Notes: generated by a model not told the origin, from the sequence alone. DNA of 44,196 bases from Microvirga arvi (GCF_016892765.1 NZ_JAFEMD010000041.1:1-44196); one strand, 5' to 3'; shown: positions 16,080 to 25,093, counted from the first letter of the stretch. Made by a program: numbers and translations.

Positions 16080-16823
16080 ATGTCCGACCCGATCGTCCTC
16101 ATTCCTTCCCGCCTGGCCGCAACCCGGCTGCCGAACAAGCCCCTGGCCGAGATCGCCGGCGAACCCATGATTGTCCATGTGTGGCGCCGCGCCATGGAGG
16201 CGGGAATCGGGCCTGTGGCGGTGGCGACGGACGCTGCCGAGATCGCCGAGGCGGTCATCAGGGCAGGCGGGCAGGCGGTCATGACCCGGTCGGATCATGC
16301 CTCCGGTTCCGACCGAATCTTCGAGGCTGTGGAAAAGCTCGACCCGGACGGACGGCACGACGTGGTCGTGAACGTCCAGGGCGACCTGCCGACGATTGAT
16401 CCGATGGCCATTGCCGCTTCCATCGTTCCGCTTTCGGATGCCGCCGTCGATCTTGCGACGCTGGTCGCCGGCATCGAGCGGGAGGAGGAGAAGTCCAACC
16501 CCAACGTGGTGAAGATGGTGGGAAGCCCGGTTTCCCCCGGCCGCTTCCGCGCCCTCTATTTCACCCGTGCGACGGCACCCTATGGCGATGGCCCGCTCTA
16601 TCATCACATTGGCCTTTACGCCTATCGCCGCAAGGCGCTGCAGAATTTCGTCCGATTAAAACCCTCTCCCCTTGAGGTCCGCGAGAAGCTGGAGCAGCTT
16701 CGGGCGCTGGAGGCCGGCATGCGCATCGATGCCGTCGTCGTCAACGACGTGCCGCTGGGCGTTGATACCCCACATGATCTGCAAAGAGCACGCGACATCA
16801 TCGTGGGACGGAAAAGAATTTGA
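16080..16823 (+). CDS. kdsB: 3-deoxy-manno-octulosonate cytidylyltransferase (CMP-Kdo synthetase)
   Basis: Activates Kdo with CTP to CMP-Kdo, the donor for lipid A inner core and Kdo-containing capsules. The 247-residue length fits the family. Motifs: IVLIPSRLAATRLPNKPLA at the N-terminus (CTP-binding loop), ATDAAEIAEA, RSDHASGSDRI (about 75-85) and VNVQGDLPTIDP (about 99-110), which holds the metal/nucleotide-binding Gln-Gly-Asp. C-terminal LGVDTPHDLQRARDI is typical. The ATG at 16080 gives the family start; an in-frame TTG at 16065 adds five unneeded residues. It heads a plus-strand series kdsB-kdsA-kdsD with gaps of about 200-260 bp, so each may have its own promoter. Confidence 0.97.
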   Translation: MSDPIVLIPSRLAATRLPNKPLAEIAGEPMIVHVWRRAMEAGIGPVAVATDAAEIAEAVIRAGGQAVMTRSDHASGSDRIFEAVEKLDPDGRHDVVVNVQGDLPTIDPMAIAASIVPLSDAAVDLATLVAGIEREEEKSNPNVVKMVGSPVSPGRFRALYFTRATAPYGDGPLYHHIGLYAYRRKALQNFVRLKPSPLEVREKLEQLRALEAGMRIDAVVVNDVPLGVDTPHDLQRARDIIVGRKRI

Positions 16824-17082
16824 TCGTCTCGTTTGAGTCTTCCTTGAACGGCGGCCAGCCAAGTGACCTAAACGATAGAATTGAAAGTTAGATCTGGCGG
16901 ATGCTCCGTGAAGTACAGTTGTGCTTCTATCCGTCCGGTCCGAGGTGGATCACAATCCGAGGCCATTCAGTCGATCGTTAAATCATGTACTGCCTTTGTC
17001 GAAGTCCGTTACTGATCTTTCGCTTGACGAGGGCTCGAGTATCAGGCTTTCAGAGGAAAACTCTTTGAGGCTCCTGGATACA

Positions 17083-17940
17083 ATGACTAATTCGACTAAT
17101 GTCTTACCATCCGGCAACGTGGTTAATGCTGGCTCCGTCCGCTTCGGCAATCACCTGCCGCTCAGCATCATCGCCGGACCTTGCGCCATGGAAAGCCGCG
17201 ATCACGCGCTTGAAATGGCTGCAGCCCTGAAGGAGATCACCGGCCGGCTTGGCCTCGGCCTCGTCTACAAATCGTCCTTCGACAAGGCGAACCGGACCTC
17301 GATCTCCAGCGCCCGCGGCATCGGCCTCGACAAGGCTCTCGCCGTCTTCGCTGAGGTGAAGGAGCGCTATGGACTGCCGGTGATCACCGACGTGCATGAG
17401 AACGACCAATGCGCCGCCGTGGGGCAGGTGGTCGACATTCTCCAGATTCCGGCGTTCCTCTGCCGCCAGACCGACCTGCTCGTGGCCGCCGCCAAGACTG
17501 GCCGCGTGGTCAACGTGAAGAAGGGCCAGTTCCTCGCGCCCTGGGACATGGCGAACGTCGCCGCCAAGGTGAAGGCTGCCGGCAACCCGAACGTCATGCT
17601 GACCGAGCGCGGCGCCTCCTTCGGGTACAACACCCTCGTATCCGACATGCGGTCTCTGCCGATCATGGCCCAGACCGGCGCCCCGGTGATCTTCGATGCG
17701 ACCCACTCCGTGCAGCAGCCCGGCGGCCAAGGCGCCACATCGGGCGGCCAGCGCGAATACGTGCCCGTCCTCTCCCGTGCGGCCGTGGCGGTTGGCGTCG
17801 CCGGCGTCTTCATCGAGACGCACCAGGATCCGGACAAGGCGCCGTCCGACGGCCCCAACATGGTGCCGCTGAAGGAGCTTGAAGCCTTGCTCGCGCAGCT
17901 GAAGGCTTTCGACGCGCTTGCCAAGGGCAGGCCAGAGTAG
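17083..17940 (+). CDS. kdsA: 3-deoxy-8-phosphooctulonate synthase (Kdo-8-P synthase)
   Basis: Condenses phosphoenolpyruvate with D-arabinose-5-phosphate to Kdo-8-phosphate. The 285-residue product shows LSIIAGPCAMES (about 28-39), YKSSFDKANRTS (64-75, the KANRS-type PEP/A5P binding loop), ITDVHE, LQIPAFLCRQTDLL, NVKKGQFLAPWDM, LTERGASFGYN, FDATHSVQQPG and GVFIETHQDPDKAPSDGPNM, which together cover the TIM-barrel active site. The residue between LTERG and FGYN is A-S rather than T-T, and the VNVKKGQF strand has Asn as in metal-independent KdsA enzymes. A much longer frame begins at 16921, but its first 54 residues are unlike the family; ATG 17083 is preceded by GAGG. Confidence 0.97.
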   Translation: MTNSTNVLPSGNVVNAGSVRFGNHLPLSIIAGPCAMESRDHALEMAAALKEITGRLGLGLVYKSSFDKANRTSISSARGIGLDKALAVFAEVKERYGLPVITDVHENDQCAAVGQVVDILQIPAFLCRQTDLLVAAAKTGRVVNVKKGQFLAPWDMANVAAKVKAAGNPNVMLTERGASFGYNTLVSDMRSLPIMAQTGAPVIFDATHSVQQPGGQGATSGGQREYVPVLSRAAVAVGVAGVFIETHQDPDKAPSDGPNMVPLKELEALLAQLKAFDALAKGRPE

Positions 17941-18138
17941 GAGCCCTTCCGGGCAACAGCGAAGGCGCATGTGTTCCCGAGGAGGTATTAACCTTTTGCC
18001 AAAGTCCCAAAGATCTCGATGACGCCGGATTGCCGGACTGTCGCCGGCAGCTCAAGGCGTGGCTGCGGCAAAAGAAGGCAAGCTGAAGGGCTCCACTGAG
18101 GGTTTCGCCGGAGCACCCTCCTATGCTAGAGGCCGGCT

Positions 18139-19134
18139 ATGACACTTGCGAAATTAATCCTTCACGCCCCCGATCAGGCTGTCGCCTCGGCCCTGCGCAC
18201 GCTCGAGACCGAACGGGACGGCCTGACAATCCTGATGGAGGCCATCGGCAACGGCCTTGGACCTCTGTTTACGGCTGCTGTCGAGACCATCGCCGCAGCC
18301 AAGGGCCGGGCCATCGTCACCGGCATGGGCAAGTCCGGCCATATCGGTCGCAAGATCGTGGCGACCCTCGCCTCGACCGGCACCCCTGCCCATTACGTCC
18401 ATCCGGCGGAGGCAAGCCACGGCGATCTGGGCATGATCCAGACGGACGATGTGATCATCGCCCTGTCCTGGTCGGGCGAAACGGCGGAGCTTGCCGACAT
18501 CATCGGCTATTCCCGCCGCTTCCGGGTGCCCCTGATCGCGCTCACCTCGAATGCGGAATCGACCCTTGGGCGCGCCTCCGACATCTGCCTGACCCTGCCC
18601 AAGGCCAAGGAGGCCTGCCCCAACGGCCTGGCGCCCACCACCTCGACCACGATCCAGCTGGCCCTGGGTGACGCCCTCGCGGTCGCTCTCCTGGAAAGGC
18701 GCGGCTTCACGGCAGAACACTTCAAAGTGTTCCACCCCGGCGGCAAGCTCGGCGCTCGCCTCAAGCTCGTCCGCGATATCATGCACCAGGGCGAGCGCCT
18801 GCCGGTCGTCGGGGTCGAAGCCCGCATGGATGAAGCCATCAATGAGATCGGCCGCAAGGGCTTCGGCGCCGTGATCGTGGTGAATGGCGACGGCATGCTT
18901 GCCGGTATCGTCACCGATGGCGACCTGCGCCGCAACTTGAGGCCCGACCTCGCGACCCTGCCGGTCACGGCAATCATGACCAAGACCCCGCGCACGATCG
19001 CGCCGGATGCTCTCGTGGCCAGTGCCCTGGAGATGGAGGAAGCCTCCCGGATCACGGCCCTCGTCGTGGTCGAGAACAGCAGGCCCGTCGGCCTTGTGCA
19101 CTACCTGGACCTGCTGCGCGCAGGCGCAGCATAA
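18139..19134 (+). CDS. kdsD: D-arabinose-5-phosphate isomerase (KdsD/KpsF/GutQ)
   Basis: Converts D-ribulose-5-phosphate to D-arabinose-5-phosphate, the KdsA substrate. The 331-residue length is typical. An N-terminal SIS domain (about 40-180) contains VTGMGKSGHIGRKI (the conserved Gly-Lys-Ser loop), STGTPAHYVHPAEASHGDLG and LSWSGETAEL, then APTTSTTIQLALGDALAVAL. HPGGKLGARL leads to two CBS domains (about 215-325), including GFGAVIVVNGDGMLAGIVTD GDLRR. Together with kdsA and kdsB it covers three of four cytoplasmic steps; the phosphatase kdsC is not in the window. A decayed copy lies at 15648-15880. Confidence 0.97.
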   Translation: MTLAKLILHAPDQAVASALRTLETERDGLTILMEAIGNGLGPLFTAAVETIAAAKGRAIVTGMGKSGHIGRKIVATLASTGTPAHYVHPAEASHGDLGMIQTDDVIIALSWSGETAELADIIGYSRRFRVPLIALTSNAESTLGRASDICLTLPKAKEACPNGLAPTTSTTIQLALGDALAVALLERRGFTAEHFKVFHPGGKLGARLKLVRDIMHQGERLPVVGVEARMDEAINEIGRKGFGAVIVVNGDGMLAGIVTDGDLRRNLRPDLATLPVTAIMTKTPRTIAPDALVASALEMEEASRITALVVVENSRPVGLVHYLDLLRAGAA

Positions 19135-19660
19135 CCCAAGGCCCACAAAGGCGGTGCTGCGCCATCCCCTGCGAACGACGGGCAGATTCGCGCAGCACCA
19201 TGGACGGCAAGAGGCATCCCATCTCAGACATGCCGACACGCGGTTCTTGGGTTATATCCCACCAACAGTCCCATCGGTGAGGTGCGAATCGCGAGAGAGC
19301 TTGCTCTTGCCGGGCGCGGCTGATTCGCTGTGCCAAGACGAAGCGCGGTGAGTAGGTTACTAACCACAGCAAAGGAGAAAGGCAGCCACCGGACCTTTGC
19401 CAAGCTCATCTCTATTCTCCAAATCTTGGCATTTCCGCCGTCGGCGCATTCTAGGTGTCGCAAACCGGCTCATACCCCCAGTATTATCCCTCCGGCGTCA
19501 TGCGGGTTACTTTGTCGCTGGACAGAGAACAGAGAAAATAGACCGGTGCACTTGACCACTGGGCTATGGTTAAAGCAAACATCCCCATCGGACGTGCAGA
19601 AGAGCGGTTGCGCAACGCGCTGTATGAATATGCTCTCCACGCCGTAGGGGCTCGGCAAAG
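19135..19660. other. Intergenic region kdsD to GT2 gene
   Basis: About 525 bp with no convincing gene; a short plus-strand frame at 19330-19647 has no ribosome binding site or family resemblance. One structured patch is visible: GCGAATC at 19284-19290 pairs with GATTCGC at 19322-19328, enclosing a smaller AGAGC/GCTCT stem. It could be a terminator, a leader or an RNA element. The promoter of the following glycosyltransferase operon should lie here. Confidence 0.4.
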
Positions 19661-21502
19661 ATGATTTCCGAAGTAAAAGAAGTATTTGCCCTGTGGGGCA
19701 TCGTTTTCGCCGTTTTGCGTATCACAGCGGATCAGGAGCCCGATGCGGTCGGCCCGCTTGAGGTTGCTCAGGGTGACGTGTCCCTCTCTTCCGACAGCCA
19801 AGATTGGCGGCTTCTGCCGGATGGCGGCTCGGATCTGCCCCTCTCCCTCAATCTCACGAAGGAGGCGAGGAGGACCGGATCAGGCCGGCGCACCTACACC
19901 TATCTGGCACACTTCGTGGAACCCGACGGCGCAAGCCAGATCAATGATCGCCTCCCGGTCCAGGTCACCCTGTACGACGAGCAGGGGCACGCAACCCGCT
20001 CGGTAATTAACCCGGGTCACTTCACACCCCAGCGGTTGGCCAAAACGGACCTCGGTGAAGCCGTCCTCGAGATCGTTCGCGAGGCCGGGCCTGCGGAGAT
20101 CGCATCGGCGCTGCTGTCTTTGGTTCAAGTTGAGTCGATCGAAGCCTTGGGCCCATCTTTTATCGACCGTGCGGTGGCTGGCGCATCTGGTCTCGTGCTG
20201 GATGGATGGATTGCCGGGCTGGGGGACCGCGACGTGCATGTGGTCACCGGGGATCTGAGGGCCTTCGTGCCCAAGGCCCATTGGGCCCTTCGCCGCCGTC
20301 TCGACGTGCATGAGCACCTCGCAAACTCCGGCGCCTTCAGGAGCGCCACCGATACGCATGGCTTTGCCGCTGTATTTCCGGCCGAAGCCGAAGACAGCGT
20401 GCGTGAGCTCTTCTTCGTGGAGTGCGACCCTGCCCGTGACCGGACCACGTTCTATGGTCCGGTCAAGACGAACCCGCGCAGGAACAACCAGGAAGCGCTG
20501 GACATCGTCCGGCATTCCTTCGGCGACATCCAGTCGTTGCCCAAGGATCTTGTCAGCCAAGTCTACCGCCCGTTCCTCGCCATTCCAAAAAGCGAGGCCT
20601 TCGCCAAGCCGTTTCGCTTCGGCCCCGCGGTGCGGAAGGGCGAGCCACTCGCATCGATCATCATCCCGTTCTATGGCGATGCGTTCTTCCTGAACTGCGT
20701 GTACCACCTCCTGCGGGTTCTCGGCCCCGGCTTCGAGCTGGTTCTGGTTGTCGACGATCCCCGCATCTGGCCGGAGATCTACAGCCGGCTCGCCAGCCGC
20801 AGCAAGTCCATCACTGTCCCAACGCTCCTCCTCCAGAACGCCGAGAACTACGGCTACGGCCGCGCCAACAACCTCGGGTTCATGGCGGCCTCGGGCGATG
20901 TTGTGTTCCTGATGAACTCGGACATCATGGTGACGGATCCGGCGCCGCTGCACGAGGCGGCTGAGGCCATCCGAGCGCGACAGGAGGAGGGTGAGCCGGA
21001 CCTCGTGGTTGGGTTCTCGCTCCTGTACGAGGACAACACCATCCAGCACATCGGCATGGAGTTCCCGCAGTCGACGCTGGTTGGCGGCATGCATCTGGCG
21101 GATCATCCGATGAAGGGCTTACCCTTCGGGCTGTACCGCGGCGAGACCATCCGCAGCGCGCCGGCGGTGACGGCGGCCCTGATGGCCCTCTCGTCAGACC
21201 TCTTTAGCCGCTTGGGCGGATTCGACACGGTCTATGAGCGCGGCGACTTCGAGGACGCCGACCTCTGCCTGCGCGCCGAGCAGCTCGGCGCCGAGATGCA
21301 GGTCTTCGTCCGGCCGGGGCTGTACCATCTCGAGCGGCAGTCGATTCCGAGCATGGGTGACGGCGACCTCCGGCAGATGGTGACCTACATGAACTGTGTC
21401 TCGTTCAACCAGCGCTGGCAGACCCGTCTCGCCCCGCCGGAGCCCGAGGCCAAGCCCGTGCGTCGTATTCAAGTTAAAAAGCGCGCTGCTGTCGGCGCCT
21501 AG
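19661..21502 (+). CDS. Glycosyltransferase family 2 protein with long N-terminal region
   Basis: A 613-residue protein. Residues 331-570 form a GT-A fold: LASIIIPFYGDAFFLNC, VLVVDDPRIWPEIY (strand ending in Asp-Asp), NYGYGRANNLGFMAASGDVV, the DxD-like NSD at 419-421 and GDFEDADLCLRAEQLG (528-543) with the catalytic acidic residues. Residues 175-255 contain a beta-module (LDGWIAGLGDRDVHV ... DTHGFAAVFPA) like those in two other proteins of the window; residues 1-130 are an unassigned beta-rich region. No membrane segment is clear apart from a hydrophobic patch at 9-20. It presumably adds a sugar to a surface glycan. The ATG at 19661 follows AGGGG at about ten bases. A strong hairpin follows the stop. 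Confidence 0.87.
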   Translation: MISEVKEVFALWGIVFAVLRITADQEPDAVGPLEVAQGDVSLSSDSQDWRLLPDGGSDLPLSLNLTKEARRTGSGRRTYTYLAHFVEPDGASQINDRLPVQVTLYDEQGHATRSVINPGHFTPQRLAKTDLGEAVLEIVREAGPAEIASALLSLVQVESIEALGPSFIDRAVAGASGLVLDGWIAGLGDRDVHVVTGDLRAFVPKAHWALRRRLDVHEHLANSGAFRSATDTHGFAAVFPAEAEDSVRELFFVECDPARDRTTFYGPVKTNPRRNNQEALDIVRHSFGDIQSLPKDLVSQVYRPFLAIPKSEAFAKPFRFGPAVRKGEPLASIIIPFYGDAFFLNCVYHLLRVLGPGFELVLVVDDPRIWPEIYSRLASRSKSITVPTLLLQNAENYGYGRANNLGFMAASGDVVFLMNSDIMVTDPAPLHEAAEAIRARQEEGEPDLVVGFSLLYEDNTIQHIGMEFPQSTLVGGMHLADHPMKGLPFGLYRGETIRSAPAVTAALMALSSDLFSRLGGFDTVYERGDFEDADLCLRAEQLGAEMQVFVRPGLYHLERQSIPSMGDGDLRQMVTYMNCVSFNQRWQTRLAPPEPEAKPVRRIQVKKRAAVGA

Positions 21503-21515
21503 AGCGATAGCCCCC

Positions 21516-21540
21516 CGCGGGGCCGGCTTCCGGCCCCGCG
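21516..21540 (+). terminator. GC-rich hairpin between GT2 and GT4 genes
   Basis: A perfect 11-bp inverted repeat, CGCGGGGCCGG / CCGGCCCCGCG with a CTT loop, starts 14 bases after the GT2 stop. It lacks a T-tract, so it may be only a partial terminator or an mRNA-stabilising stem that sets expression of the next gene 34 bases further on. Confidence 0.6.
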
Positions 21541-21573
21541 CACCCGGCACCATCAGGAATTGAGAAGACCACT

Positions 21574-22896
21574 ATGCGGATGATCATTCTCTCGCACGGG
21601 CATCCCGAGCTGAGCGCCGGCGGCGCGGAGCGGGCGGCTTATTCGCTGTTTCAGCGCCTCAAACAGGACGCCACCATCGACGAAGTGGTGTTCGTCGCCC
21701 GGGCCGAGCACCAGGCGATCGGGCACAGCGCCAATCTCGGTAGCTTCCGGGGCCGTCCGGACGAGATCCTGGTGGCGCCGCCACCGGTCGACGGCTTCAC
21801 ATTCCAGAGCTTTGGCTATGACGTGCTCAAGCAGCTCGTGGACGAGCTGGTGGACTCGATCAAGCCTGACGTCGTGCACATTCATCACTTCCTGTTCTGG
21901 GGTGTCGAGATCTTCGAGCTCTTCCAGCAGGCCGGCGTCAAGGTGGTCTTCACAGCCCACGAATACGCAGCCATCTGCTCCAACTACGGCCAGATGGTGA
22001 AAGTCGACGGCCGCCTGTGCTATGCGGCATCGCCTGCCGAGTGCGGGCTGTGCTTCCCGGCCACCAGCGCGGGCAAGTTCTTCGTGCGCAACACGATCTT
22101 GAAGACGATGTTCGACCACATCGACGAGTTCATCGCCCCGAGCGAGTTTCTCAAAGACCGTTACGTCGCCTGGGGCGTGCCGGCCGAGAAGATCCATGTC
22201 ATCGAAAACCTGCTCGATGCCGGTGTTCTGACCCGTGGGCAGGCCCGCCTCGCCGCAACGCCTGACGAGAGGGCAGGGGACGATGACGAGGACCCCAATC
22301 AGCGCGTCGTGTTCGGCTATTTTGGACAAATCAACCCGTTCAAAGGCATCGACCTCCTCCTGCAGGCCGCTGCATCGCTGCCGGAAGAGATCCGCGAGTC
22401 CATCGAGATCCGGATCCACGGCGAGAACAAGCACTACCGCGAGTCTGAATTCGGTAAGCGGGTGGATGAGCTTTTGGCCGACACCAAGGATGTCGTGCGC
22501 CAGATGGGCAGCTACCGCAACGAGGATGTCAGCGATCTCATGGCGGTGTGCGACTGGATCATTATGCCCTCAATTTGGTGGGAGAACTCTCCCGTTGTCA
22601 TCCAAGAGGCCCGGATTGCCGGACGGCCTTTGATCTGTGCCAACATCGGCGGCATGGCCGAGAAGATCGACCGCAGCACCGATCTGCTGTTTCCGGCCCG
22701 CAGCCCCGGCGCTCTCGCGGAGCTGATGCGCAAAATCGTCCGCCAGCGCATCAAGCCCAGCCCGCAGCGCCTCAACGATCTCGCGCGGTCGCGGTCCAGC
22801 GCCGACGATATCCACTTCGCCCGCCATCAGGCCCTCTACGCCAACCTGCATCAGCCCTCGGGCTGGCGGCGGGCCACTGGCTCCGGCTGCCGTTAA
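21574..22896 (+). CDS. Glycosyltransferase family 4 protein
   Basis: A 440-residue GT-B retaining glycosyltransferase. The N-terminal domain has ILSHGHPELSAGGAERAAYS, with the GGAE loop (16-19), and PDVVHIHHFLFWG (98-110), a strand-loop typical of GT4 acceptor domains. A three-cysteine group (C149, C157, C160) with CGLCF is uncommon and could bind metal. The C-terminal domain has GYFGQINPFKGIDLLL (248-263), the start of the donor domain, and WWENSPVVIQEARIAG with an exact EX7E motif (E337, E345). Acceptor and donor are unknown. It lies between the GT2 gene and the 93-aa gene on the same strand. Confidence 0.92.
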   Translation: MRMIILSHGHPELSAGGAERAAYSLFQRLKQDATIDEVVFVARAEHQAIGHSANLGSFRGRPDEILVAPPPVDGFTFQSFGYDVLKQLVDELVDSIKPDVVHIHHFLFWGVEIFELFQQAGVKVVFTAHEYAAICSNYGQMVKVDGRLCYAASPAECGLCFPATSAGKFFVRNTILKTMFDHIDEFIAPSEFLKDRYVAWGVPAEKIHVIENLLDAGVLTRGQARLAATPDERAGDDDEDPNQRVVFGYFGQINPFKGIDLLLQAAASLPEEIRESIEIRIHGENKHYRESEFGKRVDELLADTKDVVRQMGSYRNEDVSDLMAVCDWIIMPSIWWENSPVVIQEARIAGRPLICANIGGMAEKIDRSTDLLFPARSPGALAELMRKIVRQRIKPSPQRLNDLARSRSSADDIHFARHQALYANLHQPSGWRRATGSGCR

Positions 22897-22929
22897 TTCG
22901 CTTACTCCTCCACGTTAGGAATTTGACTT

Positions 22930-23211
22930 ATGGTCCAAGAAGTTCGTTTCAGAGGCGCCCCCAAGAACGACACTGACGCGCCTGAAATCTTTGATCCGCA
23001 AAACGCTCCGATCGTCTTCGTCGATACGGTTCTGGCCGTGTCGCCTGGCCCGGTGTCGAATCTCGTGCTCGGCACCTGGCACCAGGAGCCCTTGCCGGGC
23101 GGTGGCGTGGAAACCCAGCATGTGATCGCGGCCCGGCTGCGGTTTGATATTCGTTTTGCGCGACAGCTGCGGGATACGTTGGATGCAATGATCGCGGCCG
23201 CAGAGCAGTAA
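22930..23211 (+). CDS. Small uncharacterised protein (93 aa)
   Basis: A 93-residue protein with AGGA about nine bases before its ATG and GC-rich third positions, so it is probably real. It reads as a beta-hairpin region (PIVFVDTVLAVSPGPVSNLV, then LGTWHQEPLPGGGVETQHVI) followed by one helix (FARQLRDTLDAMIAAAEQ). The layout, P-x-x-x-x-D...G.V...L followed by a C-terminal helix of the A..L...L type, is faintly like DUF3467-type proteins, but I would not claim that family. It sits between the GT4 gene and rfbC on the same strand, 33 bp after the GT4 stop. A small regulatory or accessory role is possible. Confidence 0.7.
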   Translation: MVQEVRFRGAPKNDTDAPEIFDPQNAPIVFVDTVLAVSPGPVSNLVLGTWHQEPLPGGGVETQHVIAARLRFDIRFARQLRDTLDAMIAAAEQ

Positions 23212-23355
23212 GGTCTGCAGGGGAACGGCGGACCAGGCTCAGCCCGCCAAAATCTGGACAGGGTGGCGCCCGCGCGGCTCTGCCCTCGCACCACGATGCG
23301 TGCACAAGAGCGCTTTAGTCTCAATGAGACGTTAATTATTTGCAACGGTTCGCCA

Positions 23356-23943
23356 ATGCCCAATTTGATTGTTCGCCAAACTGACATTCCTGAGGTCATC
23401 TGCCTGACCCCGCGCCGCTTCGGCGATGCACGAGGCTGGTTCTCCGAGACCTACAGCACCCGCGCCTTCTCGGACGTCCTGGGTGATGTCACCTTCATTC
23501 AGGACAATCAGGCCTTTTCCGCCCAGAAAGGCACCCTGCGCGGCCTGCACTTCCAGCGCCCACCGGAGGCCCAGGCGAAGCTGATCCGGGTGCTACGCGG
23601 CAGCATCTTTGACGTGGCCGTCGATCTTCGCATCGGCTCACCCACCTACGGGCACTGGGTCGGCGAGACGCTGACGGCAGAGGGCGGCGAGCAGCTCTTT
23701 GTGCCGCACGGCTTCGCCCATGGCTACTGCACCCTGGAGCCGAACACGGAGGTCGCCTACAAGGTCGACGGCTTCTATGCGCCCGAATGTGATGCAGGGC
23801 TGGCCTGGAACGACCCGATGATTGGCATCACCTGGCCGGTAGAGCCAGAGGAGGCGATCCTCTCCGACAAGGATAAGAGGCTGCCAAGCTTTGCCGACTT
23901 CGTTTCGCCCTTCCGTCACCAGACGGCTCAGGCACCGGTGTAG
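23356..23943 (+). CDS. rfbC: dTDP-4-dehydrorhamnose 3,5-epimerase
   Basis: Epimerises dTDP-4-keto-6-deoxy-D-glucose at C3 and C5 to the L-rhamnose precursor. The 195-residue cupin protein has PRRFGDARGWFSETY, FIQDNQAFSAQKGTLRGLHFQ (the conserved substrate-binding and catalytic His in LRGLHFQ), VLRGSIFDVAVDLRIGSPTY, LFVPHGFAHGYCTLEPN and YKVDGFYAPECDAGLAWND. All known catalytic positions appear intact. A longer frame from 23263 exists, but the ATG at 23356 gives the normal N-terminus; its ribosome binding site is poor. It begins the order rfbC-rfbB-rfbA, with rfbB 23 bp later. Confidence 0.95.
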   Translation: MPNLIVRQTDIPEVICLTPRRFGDARGWFSETYSTRAFSDVLGDVTFIQDNQAFSAQKGTLRGLHFQRPPEAQAKLIRVLRGSIFDVAVDLRIGSPTYGHWVGETLTAEGGEQLFVPHGFAHGYCTLEPNTEVAYKVDGFYAPECDAGLAWNDPMIGITWPVEPEEAILSDKDKRLPSFADFVSPFRHQTAQAPV

Positions 23944-23966
23944 CCCACCACCTCTCAGGATTTCCA

Positions 23967-25043
23967 ATGTCTTACCCCTCAACCTCGAAGCGGATCCTGG
24001 TCACCGGTGGCGCCGGTTTCATCGGCTCGGCGGTCGCCCGTCATCTGATCCATGATACCGAGCACCAGGTGCTCGTGCTCGACAAGCTGACTTACGCGGG
24101 CAACCTGGACTCGCTCCAGCCAGTCGCCAGCAACCCGCGCTACCGCTTCGTCCAGGCCGACATCCTGGATGCGCCCAAGCTGCGGGAGGTGTTTGCCGCC
24201 TTCCGCCCCAACATCGTCATGCACCTGGCGGCCGAGAGCCATGTCGACCGCTCCATCGATGGACCGGGCGAGTTTATCGAGACCAATGTGGTCGGGACCT
24301 ACATCCTGCTGCAGGCAGCACTTGCCCACTGGCAGAGCCTGTCGGGTGCGGACAAGGAGGCCTTCCACTTCCACCACATCTCCACCGACGAGGTATTCGG
24401 CTCCCTGGGCGCTGACGGTTACTTCACGGAAACCACCGCCTACGATCCGCGCTCGCCATACTCCGCCTCCAAGGCCGCCTCGGATCACCTGGTCCGCGCC
24501 TGGCATCACACCTTCGGTCTGCCGGTGGTGGTGAGCAACTGCTCGAACAACTACGGGCCGTACCACTTCCCCGAGAAGCTGATCCCGCTCGTCATCCTCA
24601 ACGCGCTCGAAGGCAAGCCCCTGCCGGTCTACGGCAACGGCTCGAACGTGCGCGACTGGCTCTACGTGGAGGACCATGCCCGGGCGCTCGCCCTGATCGC
24701 CCTCGAGGGTAAGGTGGGCGAAAGCTACAATGTGGGCGGCCACAACGAGAAGACCAACCTGGAGGTGGTGCAGGCGATCTGCACGATCCTGGACGAGATC
24801 GCGCCGGACGAGCAAATCGGAGCGCGCCAGAACCTGATTACCTTCGTGCGCGACCGGCCCGGTCATGATCAGCGCTACGCGATTGATCCAGCGAAGATCG
24901 GCCGCGACCTCGGCTGGGTGCCGCAGGAGACGTTCGAGACCGGGCTGGCGAAGACAGTGCGTTGGTACCTGGAGAACCGTCCCTGGTGGGAGCGCATCCG
25001 CTCCGGTGTCTACCGCGGTGAACGGCTTGGCTCGGCCGCATGA
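23967..25043 (+). CDS. rfbB: dTDP-glucose 4,6-dehydratase
   Basis: Converts dTDP-D-glucose to dTDP-4-keto-6-deoxy-D-glucose with bound NAD+. The 358-residue SDR-family protein starts RILVTGGAGFIGSAVARHL (Rossmann GxxGxxG), has LAAESHVDRSIDGPGEFI, the catalytic STDEVFGSLG with T-D-E, and YSASKAASDHLVRAW with the YxxxK pair, then NCSNNYGPYHFPEKLIPL and YGNGSNVRDWLYVEDHARAL, all diagnostic for RmlB. AGGA lies a few bases before the ATG. Its products feed rfbC or another 4-keto sugar enzyme. Spacing to rfbA is 50 bp, so one transcript is likely. Confidence 0.97.
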   Translation: MSYPSTSKRILVTGGAGFIGSAVARHLIHDTEHQVLVLDKLTYAGNLDSLQPVASNPRYRFVQADILDAPKLREVFAAFRPNIVMHLAAESHVDRSIDGPGEFIETNVVGTYILLQAALAHWQSLSGADKEAFHFHHISTDEVFGSLGADGYFTETTAYDPRSPYSASKAASDHLVRAWHHTFGLPVVVSNCSNNYGPYHFPEKLIPLVILNALEGKPLPVYGNGSNVRDWLYVEDHARALALIALEGKVGESYNVGGHNEKTNLEVVQAICTILDEIAPDEQIGARQNLITFVRDRPGHDQRYAIDPAKIGRDLGWVPQETFETGLAKTVRWYLENRPWWERIRSGVYRGERLGSAA

Positions 25044-25093
25044 GCAATCAAGCGACAGCCATCTTGAAAACAAACGAGACATAGGGGAGGGGC

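Noticed and set aside
16921..17082. 54-residue N-terminal extension of kdsA
   Set aside because: KdsA enzymes are about 280 residues; the extension has no similarity to the family and ATG 17083 is well placed.
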